Source: Cranoglanis bouderius (Eukaryota > Chordata > Actinopteri > Siluriformes > Cranoglanididae). Taken from it: a DNA stretch of 64,000 nt. The DNA lies in the NCBI GenBank assembly GCA_023630585.1, contig CM042562.1, forward strand, positions 12,277,184-12,341,183, written 5' to 3'. Position numbers and translations under genes: made by a program. Under the pieces are notes generated by a model. That model did no database searches. It was not told the DNA's origin and saw nothing but the letters and a program-made list of their open reading frames with translations. Shown piece after piece: positions 36,710 through 48,624 of the stretch. Numbering within the stretch: the stretch's first letter is position 1; each line of letters opens with the position of its first letter.

Positions 36710-39700
36710 CACAGATCTTGTAACCAAATCTCATTCACTGAAAATAGCAGAAATCATAAACAGCAGATCTCAGAGATGGTGCCTAATGATTAAATTCCAT
36801 TGTACAACAGTACAATCAAGAGAAGGTGTTGATTAATTTTCTTTTACAGCAGCTCTGACAATAGTTTTAGCTGCAATGTTAATATTAATGCAGTGCTTAT
36901 TGTACATCCTAATATGTTATCGTTTCTATAGTAACAACTTATACAAGGAATTGAAGGGCAGACCCTCCACATTATCAGATTTTTAAAATGTGTAATTCAT
37001 TAGTTATTATTTTTTGGTAAGGAGACGTCTATTTAACATTTATAGAGGAAGTCTTCGGTGTGAGGGGAGCACTGTATAACAGTCAGAAGTAAAGCTGTAA
37101 CTTTAAGATATCTAACATTTAAGGTGTTACACCTTGGTGCAAGTCTTATTTACTTCAAGAGAGAGAGAAAAGAGAACCTAGAGAGGGAACGACTATTCAT
37201 AGATGTTATAAGTGATAACAGGAACTAACTTGTTTCATAAATGTTCCACAACATTAAATGCAACTATAAATGAATAAAAAAACATGACTTGTCGTACTTT
37301 AATAAATAAAAATGGTTAGCGCTGACAAACTGCTGTGGTGTAAGAGAAATGAATCATTTGTTATAGAAACATAATCAACTTCTGGGTGGTAACAGTAACT
37401 CTGTTTCACATCAGGCCACATGTTGTTGATTATTTATCTATAACAGTATGTCCCGTTCTGTTTCATTCCTTACATACAATATGCTCACCTTGTGCTGCTA
37501 TGAATTTGTTTTTATCTTTGTAGCCCTGTGAGACACAGAGCAGACTTTATTAGAACACATGACCATGTGTGAAAATTAAAGGTGGTGTTAATGTGTTACA
37601 ATACAATACAAGCATCACAATCAATATAGTAAAGTATGGTATTTAGATGAATACATGAAAGACAGGATACTTACATCTATATAAGAAGCGTTTATATAAT
37701 CTGAGTGTGGAATGCTGTCTATCTGTGTCAGCACCACTCTGGAATGATCATCTGATTAGCAAAAACAGAGAGCGCTTTGTGTTTAGCTGAACCAATATGG
37801 TATTCACCTCATCCATGTAATAACAAGACATGTATTTTTTTTCTGCTGCATTCGAGAAAAATAAGTGAGCGACTCTTCTCAGCTTCTAACACGTCTGAGA
37901 TAAACCATAAAATGGTTTAGTGTTTAAAACCATAAACACTAAATACCTCAAACGAAAGTGAAAACATGCTCATTATCTGGTGTTTCCAAACCAGACACAC
38001 GGTGCTGCAGGCTACCATTTGTGCACTTAAAGCAATATTTCAGTGAAACGTCAAATTTACACAATGTTCCCTACATCTTCGGTGGCTAAAGTTTGCTTCT
38101 TTAGTATTTCAGTGTTGGCTAATGATGCTAACTAGTAAGGGAATCTTATAGCCGCATGCCTAAATCATCCCTCACACTTAAAATCATTGTGGATTGTTTC
38201 TTATCGCAGATGTTTTTGCATGGTTTCCGACACATTCAGCCACAGAGGTTAGCCAATGTTTAAAGGTGAAATTATAGTTCAGAAGTGATTTGGACAATAA
38301 TTTGAGTTGTTTATATAGAGATTTTTTAAAATATAGATTTATTCTGCTATATAATGTAAATACTATAAATAGTAGGACTGAGCGAAGTGAATGTGTTTAG
38401 TCGTGCAGTTCGAACAATGATAAACTGGAAGCTCTAAATGTTTCTTGCTCATGTGCAGCTTTAACACATCATTGGTTGACAACCTAATACGTCTAATATT
38501 AAACTGGCCTTCTGAAAACCTTAATTATTTGCATAAAGGTGATGAACTAGGATTAGTACTTAACTGTGCAAGGTATTACTAAGAACACTTGCTCTACGTA
38601 TATTAATTAAAGTAAAACATTCAGAGGTTTTTTTTTTTTGTTTTTTTTTTTTTTTTAGTTCGCACATATACTATAAATGTGAAGATGGCTAACTGAAATG
38701 CAAAAGAGAAAGAGAAGTAAGAGAATGTGTTAGCTATGATTGCTACGCAGGCACTTGACAAGTTGATGTGCTATAACACAGAGACAGGAAACGCAAAGAA
38801 AAAAGAAAACCACAAGCTACAGAGTCTCTCTACTACACAGTGAATTGAACTCTTAGCAGCTGACTATCTGAAGAGAAAGAGTAATAGAGAGAAAGACAGA
38901 AAAAACACTTACATGGGAGAATATTGGGATATCTGTTCTTCTCTTTATTATCATCTTTGTTTGCCTCCTCATATGTGCCTTGTGGGTTTCTGCCTGGTAA
39001 CGACTACAGTGGCACAGAATAAAGATCATGTACATAATACTTACTACAAAGGATGTTTTGCAGAGTGCAAATTCTCAAGATTATCTGTTTTACAACTCAA
39101 CTCGCTGTTTCAAGGTAAATGCTGCATTGCCCAATATTTGTTACATGATACAGTGCCCAGAATTATTGGCACTTGTCTAAAACTGTGGGAAAATTAATAC
39201 ATACTGTACTCTATATAAAGACTCTATACTCTATATAAAGAGTAAAAACTGCTACAAGTGACATTGTTTAATTTGAAAATACAAGGACATTATATCATGT
39301 TAATTATTTTTTTAACACAAAAAGTTTGTATTTGTTGTTTTTTGTCCTGCAACATTGATTTCAAAATCATCAGCATCCTTACTTACAATCTTCTGGCCCT
39401 GGAGAAAATAACAGCACTGAGTCTCTTGCTGTAACGTCTAACAATGTCAACTTAGTCCACTCCACCTTGCACAAAATTTAAGCTGCATTATGTTCTTAGG
39501 TTTGTGCATGTGAACTTCCCTCTTCAATTCACACCACAAGTTTTTAGTAGGATTCAAATTCAGAGATGGTCAATGATTTTGTGTTTTTAACCATTTCTGT
39601 ATACCGTAGATTTCTGAGGATGTTTGTCTTTCAATAATGATCGTTTGCATTTATTTTAAATGTCCATTAGCAGTGTAAATCATTTTGGCACATATACCGT

Positions 39701-42700
39701 ATAACAAAATATATTTTTGATAGAACAAAGGTAAGTAGTTGTTTGACTGAATTTTTTCTGAATTATTGTGTGTAATGGTTATTTTGTACACTAACCTTTG
39801 GTCATTAATTCTCGAGGGCATTCTATATGCACTTTGTTTAACATGTGCAGCTACTTCCTGTTTGGTGCAGACAGCTTAAGTATCCATTAAGACTGCAGAA
39901 CATAAACATCCTTTCCATGAGACTTGGAATTCATTCATAAAGTATGTGATGGCTGAATCAGCAGCCAGTGATTCAATTAAGACTACCATGGGATGACTCT
40001 TGAATCATATGCCTTAAATTGCAGATTGGGTAATTCTTAAATGAATCACCAGTGAGTCAACCAATGTCAAATGATTCCCATCCACCAAAATTGCATTTAA
40101 ACATAGTGGGAAACAAACGCTCCTGAATTCCCTGTTTCCCTGAAAATTCCCATTATCAGGTGACAATTTCCATAATACAAAGTCAGCCTGTTTACTGGTG
40201 AGATATTTAGACTCGCATACAACATTAGCATTTCTATTGACTTTGTTGCTACCAAACAGCTATGAAAAAAGAAACACATTATGTCACAATCATTCTCAGA
40301 AACTCTATGATTATCTGTAATAAGCAAAAAATGAAAAGAGAACTCACGCTGTATTCTTCTCGGAAAAGTTTTCCATCATCAGCCGACCGGATGCGGTACT
40401 CTTCCTCCAGGTTGTCTACAGGAATGGCGAAGTAGGTTTTGGACGTGGAGGGCGATCTTGGCAACAAAACCACAGTCTGTGCCTCTGTAACAAAATGAAA
40501 AGAGAAAATTAAAGTCTAGGAATTAAAAGTAGTTCAGATTCATAGTTCATTCATTCATTCATTCATTCTTCTTCAGTAATCACTTCTGGTCAGGGTTCCG
40601 GTGGATCCAGAGCCTATCCTGGGATCATCGGCACGATAAAGGAATGCACACTGGACAGGAATCCAGTCCATCACAGGGTATCACATAAAAACACACAATT
40701 TAGAGCAGCCAATCCACCTACTGGCATGTTTTTGAGAGGTGGGAGGAAACCAGAGAACCTGAAAGAAACCCAGATGGGCAAGGAAAGAACATGGAAAACT
40801 CCACACAGACAGTAACCTGAGCTCAGGATCTAATCCAACACTCTGGAGCTGTGATGCACAGACACTAACTGCTGCACCACTTTGGCTTGAGTATATTATA
40901 TTATTATATGCCTTATAAATATACACCGATCAGCCATACCATTAAAACCACCTGCCTAATATTGTGTAAGTCCCCCTTGTGCCTCCATGACAGCTCTGAC
41001 CCATCAAAGCATGGACTCCACAAGACTTCTGAAGGTGTGCTGTGGTATCTGGCACACGTTAGCAGCAGATTCTTTAAGTCCTGTAAGGTGCAAGGTGGGG
41101 CCTGTATGCATCCTGATGCCATCTATTCCCCAGGCAAGCGAGACACACACACACACCCAGCCATGGGCGTAGAATCTGTGGGGGACGGGGGGATGTGTCC
41201 CCCGCACTTTTTCACTGGCCATGGCCAATTTGTGCATCTTTGATTTCTATACGTGTACTTTACATGACCTGACGTTGCCATGACAGTTGGTCACTCACGT
41301 CACGTGTCAAGCCAATGCTCACACCCGCACTGAGGTCGTGATGAGCTCAAAGCGGCAAAAAAACATTCTCTCCTTTTTTACTAAGTCGAGCAAATTATTC
41401 ATCATTGTGCGTCATTGTGCAACATGAATACCACATGACAAAAAACCATTCACTCCTTTTTTACTAAGTCAAGCAGTGTAAGTTCTTTTGGCAGGTGGTA
41501 TTCCTGCTGCACAATGATGAATAATTTGCTACATATTACTTTTCAAATGCTGCCTATTTCCACTGATGAATAATTAGCAAGATTTGATGATAATATTAGC
41601 CTACTCGCAGTCCCGCACAAACATGCACTTATTTTACTTTTATTTTACTTATAAACTCTTTTGTAGCATCTCTTATTTTTATTACAGATGTGTTATCTGA
41701 GTCCTTCACACAAGAATAAGATGGTGAATTGTTAATGTTGAATTCAGATTTGCATGGATTTCATATGTCTGGATCAGGCAGTGTTACATGTTACATAATG
41801 GTTTCTTGTAATATGTTGACGCTAAATATGAATAGAAATATTATAGAATAGAACACATTTTCATTTTATAAATACAATGACTGAGTAATAACAGGCTGCT
41901 ATAATAACTTGAATCGTTATGCAGCAGTTTAAGTTAGTAGTAGGTTAGTAGTATAGGGACCTTACTACTTGGACCATTTTTGGTAGGTACTAACTACCAC
42001 ATACTAGGAACACCCCACAAGACCTGCCTGATCTGGAGATGCTCTGACCCAGTCGTCTAGCCATCACAATTTGGCCCTCGTCAATGTTGCTCAGATCCTT
42101 ACACTTGCCCATTTTTCCTGTTTCCAACACATCAACCTTGAGAACTGACTGTTCACTTGCTGCCTAATATATCCCACCCCTTGACAGTTTCCACTGTAAT
42201 GAGATAATCAATGTCTTAATTCGCGTCACCTGTCAGTGGTTTTAATGTTATGGCTGATCCAATCTGATTCACAAACAATAAGATCAAGAAATGACTGTAG
42301 ATACTGAGAGCAAATTGAGTGGAAATTAAAAGTGTCTAAAATTAGTTTACATTCTGGGAAGCACTAAAGTCATTTTAATTAAAGTGAACCTGCAGAAATG
42401 AATGAAATTTTTTGAGCCATAAAACACTGCATAATAACACACATGACTTGGTACACACTAACAGAGAGCACAACACAATCACAGTCCAAGTACGAACACA
42501 CATTCGGCAACCTGCTTGAGATGAAAGACCCAGAAACTCAGGGTAAACAGAGAGTGAAGTGAGAGTGACAGCGACACTCTTAGAAAATGGTTCTTTGGTT
42601 ATACCTCTGGGGGAAACGTTAAAGGTTGAATGTAGAACTCTACAATCGAGTGTTTCCCCATCAGAAAGGATTTTTCTGGAAGCTGGAAGACCCCTTAATT

Positions 42701-45700
42701 ATCCAATAAAACCTTAAAGAACCCTTTTTTTCTAAGAGTGTAAACAGGCTCCACTGATGGGATCTAGGAGTTAATTTACTGATTTTATACAATTTGTCTT
42801 CCAGATGAAGTAGGAATATTGTGTAGGCTACAAATACATCATACACATTACTCCCACATGGCTGGTTTCATACTGTGAAAATATCTCCACCTTAAAACCT
42901 GTACTTCTCATAGTTTTAGTACAGTTGTCATTTTCACACCCTGAAACTATTATTATCTGGATGATGCGAAATGTGAAACGCTGGACGCTTTTTGCACTTA
43001 GAAGGTGAATTGTTTATACAGCTGAAGGAACAAAGCCAGGCCGGGTCTTCCAGTGACGACTTGTTCAGGTTTGGGTAAATGCTGTGACGTACATTTCTGA
43101 AGAGTGCAGTCTGAGACACAGTGTACGCTACAAAAATCCAGGTACTACATACACAAGTACAGTATACGTATATATCACATAACGTAACAAAATAGTGCAC
43201 CATTTAAGACAAAAATACCCTAGCATTTGCAATTCACAGTCCAGTTTAACTGCTAGGAAGGTGTACCAGCTTCTTTGTCAGCTCTAAATAAATTCAAGTA
43301 TAGCAGCATTAAACAAAAATAAATAAAATGGCTGGTAACAACGCAAATGTCTGGGGATTCGCATGTTATTTGGAGAGAGCGATTCGCATATTATTTGGAG
43401 AAATTCATTTGAAACTCAAACCACTGAATCATGAAAATTCGAATCACGAATGAAACAAGTCACACGGTTGGTACTTGTGCATGGGCTTGAGGGAAGTAAT
43501 TTGTCAGACTGAAATGGGTTGTTTGAATGAAATACTTCACTGGCTTGCTCACTGGAGATAAATTTATCAATTTAAAATTTAGATCCGAAATTTATATATT
43601 CCTGTACAGCTGCTTTATGACGATGTTCATTGTTAAAAGTGCTATACAAATAAAATTGAATACTTGAAAATATATGCAGTTCAATGTCACAGTAAAAGGT
43701 TGGAGTTGGTCTTTGTTTCTTTTGTTGTGACTTCATATAAAATCAAACAAAATCTGGCCACAGACAACTTTTGTCTGTTTGCATTCATACAACTTTTTTT
43801 TTCTAAGATCAGCTTAGTGAAATTACACAAATATATTTTTTTTTTAAACCTGAATGATTTTTACAAAGATTATATTAATGAATTTATTTAAATGATAATC
43901 ATTATACAATCATCTAAATATTCTTTTGAGATATTACAAACTCCTCTAAAAATGTGGTTAGTAACGGTAGATTTTTCATTCAGCATATAGCTGGAGTATT
44001 TCCTAACTAATCTTAGCCAATAATTTTCTGCAAACCATCCTCATCATCGTAGTTCCTCCTAGAGCTAGAGCTGAAAAAATATATATGTGGCAACCCTCGA
44101 AAAGTGACTTATAGTCACTTCCTGTTGAAGTTCTAACCAGGTCAGTGCTGGGGAAATTTTAGGAAGTTAATATTAGTTCATGTCTAATTACACATACATG
44201 ACATCTTAGGGGTATAACTTTGTATTAGTAGCAGTTTGATACTTGTCAATAGGATTTCTGCACACTTAATGCAAAATTGCTTTTATTCTAGCTTCATAAG
44301 CTGAGTGGTGAAAAGCCATAAACAGAAACAATATTACAATATTACAGTTAATCTAACAGTTAGGCTGCACACACAAGTATTATCCCATAATCCCACAGCA
44401 TAGAAACAACAATGCAATATAGCCAGTTCTGCAGATTTTTTTTTTTTTTTTTTAAGTAAAAACAGGTGTGAATTATTATGTTACATTTTTATGCTATGTC
44501 ATATTATTTACTCTACTGCTAGCTAACTGACAAATTGGTTCATTTTGTTTGTCTACATTTTTGGTATTCCCCATAACATTTTAACCTACAGTATGCAGGT
44601 ATACAACTGCGGACTAGAATTATAGCTCATTTTTACTATGTGCACTATGATGTTCATTATCCTCTACCGTTTATCAGTGTCACTTTCTGACCACAGCACT
44701 GCTATGGCTGTATATTTCTGTAACATTGAGGTGTTTCTCAACCCAGCAACACTACTCCACGTGATACACTCCAGCTGTAACACTGCAACACACACTACCA
44801 TGTCAGTGTCACTGCATCAGTCAGGGGTGGTGTATACAGTATATTATAGAAGTATTATAACAGAATTCCAGTTGTGAAGGTCTGAAGGTGTATACCTCTC
44901 AAGCATTGCTATATCAATACAGTTTGATCTCAGGTGAAACAGGAAGTCAAATACCTGTATCTGTAATCTGTTAAATTTCTATTCCTTTCTCTACAATTTT
45001 CAATGCAGCTGTTTGGCCGCATTCTCTTTAAGAAACGGGGAAGAGAAAATCTCATTGTATAATCTCATACAGACCATATAACACCAGTTGATCAATTTAA
45101 GTATTCATAATTTCTCAATTTCTTGATAAGTACAAGCAGTCCTGGTGTTACAGTATTTTGAAGAGAATGCTCTTGTAATAATTTCACTGTAGTTACTGAA
45201 TAATATGCCTTTTAAAGGAAGGAGTTTATGATTTTAAAGAATCTGTCAAAAAAAAAAAAAAAATGCAGGACTGAAGAAACTGACATGTTGTTAAACTGTC
45301 CTTCAAACTATGACCCTTTATACAGTTGTGTATTGTGCTTCACAGTTAAAAGGTACTAATTATGAGACCTGTAGGATTCCCAAGCAAGAGAAAAAATAGA
45401 AAATGGTACCAGAACTATAACCACCACATAACAATGAAGAGACTAAATGAATCAGACGCGCTTCTATCATTTTCTCTAAAATCTCTCAGATCTCCACTAA
45501 TTAAAACCGATACATTTAATCAAACGCTTGTTCCTTACAACATCTGTCATATCTAATTATAGTTTTACTGAAAACTACCTCACCATCCTGGACAAATAAG
45601 ACACAGAAATATTTAACAAGCCCCAAGAGAATGGATCTGAATGAACTGTTGATTTCATTCTTAGTCAGAGCTTCTTGTACATCAGACCGAAGAGGACGCC

Positions 45701-46340
45701 GGAATTTTACATCCGGTTCTCAATGCAAATAAACAGCGAACTACTGAGAAACCACACATGTCACATTCTCATCTTAATGCGCTTATACAGACTCGAAATA
45801 GCAGTGTAAGTGACAAACGCTCATCTCTTTCAGAGAACCGAGCGAGGTTGAGAGAGTAGTTTAAATGACTGCTCACAGTACCTTGTTCTTCCAGAATGCC
45901 ATTTGGTATCTTCTTGTCGACTACAGTGATGTCGGCTTTTTGGCGGTTTTTGAACCTAGGCATATAATAATAACAATAATAGTAATAATAATAATGAGAA
46001 CCCTACAGAAATCAAGTCAGACAAATACATGTCATCATATAAAGGCATGTAATATACCAAAACATGTTCTTTAAACTCTTCAAACAAGAAAAAAATGGGT
46101 TTTTTTCTTACCATCGCAAACTAAGGCTGTTCTTTCTCATCAGAGGTTGAGTTTTACGACTTATAATCAAGACAGAACGTTTACAATCCAGATAACGTGT
46201 GACTCTAACCTTGTCTCTGAGTGTGAGTGTGTGTATGTGTGTGCATGTGTGTGTTCCTGTGTGTTACTTTCAGTTCCTGCCTTCATTAAGTGGGAGGAGT
46301 GTCTGGAAATGATGTAACATTCAATGTGCATTTGGATGTA

Positions 46341-46396
<56 letters not shown>

Positions 46397-46417
46397 TGTG
46401 TGGGTGTGTGTGTGGGT

Positions 46418-46482
<65 letters not shown>

Positions 46483-48583
46483 CTGAGGCAGTAGCATGCT
46501 GCGAAAGCCACGATGAGCACTAGCAGTGAGAGTACGAGCAGTGTGGGCAGGATATGAGGGTTGGTGGGCACTGGGTTGTCTAAAGGAAGAAGGAGAGGCG
46601 GTCAAAAGCATAGCAAACAAAGGAACAGGAAGCTGAGCTGCACAAGCTGGAATGGAAGTTCTGGGTGAGCTGATCCTGCCCTCAGCTGACAGCTAAACTC
46701 ATTATGCCTTATGTAATAAACTGCTTCGTGTGTTGTTTTGACGGCGCTGGTAAATCCCAGTCATTTACCTAACAGCGGGTTGTGACATTAAACCCAGCAC
46801 TCAGTATTTTAAAGCAGACTGGCTATCAACAACCACTATGATATTACATATAATTCATTGTAAGCCAGGGCAGACTCAGCATGACTGCATCAAGCGAAGA
46901 TGACGCTTAGAAGAGGCAGTTACATACAGTAATTACATACAATGCTGCAGTTTTTAAAGGTATTTATTTATTAATTAAATAAGACAAAATATTTTTAGAT
47001 GAAATCCCACTGAGGGAATTCATTTGAGTAAAATGTGAGTAAAAAGGTGCTTCCCATTAGGAAACAGGGAATCGCAAATCTCACTGAAGAATCTGACTTA
47101 GTACTGAACAAGTGTTTTTGGGTCATAAGTGTAAAGAGCCAATCATGTTCCAATATGCAAATACAGCCCATATAACATCAGTTTTCCTATTTGCATAATC
47201 AAGCTTTCTTAATTTTTTGATAAGGGCAAACAAAGGTCACAGTGGATTTTCTTCACGACAGAGGAGAAGGAAGTAATTAGAAAACTACAGGCATTCATGT
47301 TATTTTGATTGGAGCCAAGTTAACGTAACATCTGCTAGCAATATAGTTTGTCTTTTTGCAAATGTAAAAAATCTAAGATAGAACAAAGGCAACCTGAGTA
47401 AACACAAAATATGTTGTTTTTTTTAATTATAGTTATTTATTGAAGCAAAAAAGTTATCCAATACCAACTGGGCCTGTGTGAAAATGTATTTGCCCCCATA
47501 GTTACTAATTCCCCAAATCTATGAAACTGCATTCATAATGGGGTTCAGATGGACTAGATGCAACCAGGCCTCATTAAAAACCTGTTCAATCAAATCAACA
47601 TTTAAATAGAACTTTTTCAACAGCATGAAGTTGGTTAAAAGTTCTTACCCAGTAACACACTATGCCAGAGTTAAAAGAAATTCCAGAAATGATGAGGAAG
47701 GAGGTGATTGAAATATGTCAGTCTAGGAAGGGTTGCAAAGCTATTTCAAAGGCTCTGGGACCCAAAGGACCACAGTGAGAGCCATTATCTCCAAATGGAA
47801 AGACTTAGCACAGTAGTGAACCTTCCCAGAAGTGGCCAACCTTCCAAAATTCCTCCAAGAGCACAGCAACTACTCACAGCAATGACAGGAAGTCACAAAA
47901 GAACCAAGGACAACATAAAAGGACCTACAGGACTCTCTTGCATCAATAAAGGTCACTGTTCATGACTCCACTATCAGAAAGACACTGGGCAAAAATGACA
48001 CCCATGGACGAGCGGTGAGGTGAAAACCACTGCTAACCCAGAAGAACATTAAGGCTCATCTGAATTTTGCCAAAACACACCTTAATGATCCTCAAACCTT
48101 TTGGGAGAATATTCTGTGGACTGATGAGTCGAACGTGGAACTGTTTGGAAGACAGGGGTCCCGTTACATCTGGCATAAACCAAGCACAGATTTCCACAAA
48201 AAGAACATCATAGCTACGGCCAAGCATGGAGGTGGAAGTGTGATGGTGTGGGGATGCTTTGCTGCTTCAGGGCCTGAGCAACTTGCAATAACTGAGGGAA
48301 ACATGAATTCTGCTCTCTACCAAAAAATCCTAAAGGAGAATGTCTGGTCTTCAGTCTGTAAGTTGAAACTCAAGTACAACTGGATTATGCAGCAAGACAA
48401 TGATCCAAAGCATAGGAGTAAGTCCTAGTCCTAGAAGTAATTGAAAGACTGATCTCCAGTTATCAGAAGCGTTTGTTTGCAGTTATTGCTGCTAAAGGTG
48501 GCACAACCAGATTTTAAATTTAAAGTGGCAATTAGTTGTTGTTTTTTTTTATATTGGTGATACATGTTAGATTATTACTTCAA

Positions 48584-48624
<41 letters not shown>

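Larger units (their letters stand above)
36629..37488 (-). other. ptpre: ptpre intron with GU-tract acceptor and a dispersed repeat
   Basis: 860 nt. (CA)n on the plus strand at 36631-36708 makes the 3' end (GU)n in the transcript. The rest is largely the GTTGAATTC-family copy at 36793-37470. Confidence 0.75.
40485..45881 (-). other. ptpre: ptpre 5.4-kb intron with SINE, Tc1-like element and retroposon tail
   Basis: Contains the SINE at 40545-40890, the Tc1-like element at 40923-42265 and a retroposon tail about 43555-43660. The rest (42270-43550, 43670-45880) is AT-rich; 45000-45180 shares ACCATATAACACCAGTT-type phrases with 47100-47230, suggesting an old repeat. No exon is seen. Confidence 0.6.
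45956..46482 (-). other. ptpre: ptpre intron containing the cytosolic first exon and a double GT/CA microsatellite
   Basis: The intron starts GUAACACAC and continues as (AC)n of about 26 units, a short GTAAGTG-like break (46421-46427 region), then another 38 or so units. The alternative exon at 46112-46140 follows. The 3' end is ATT-rich ending GCCTAG, with no GU tract. Confidence 0.8.
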
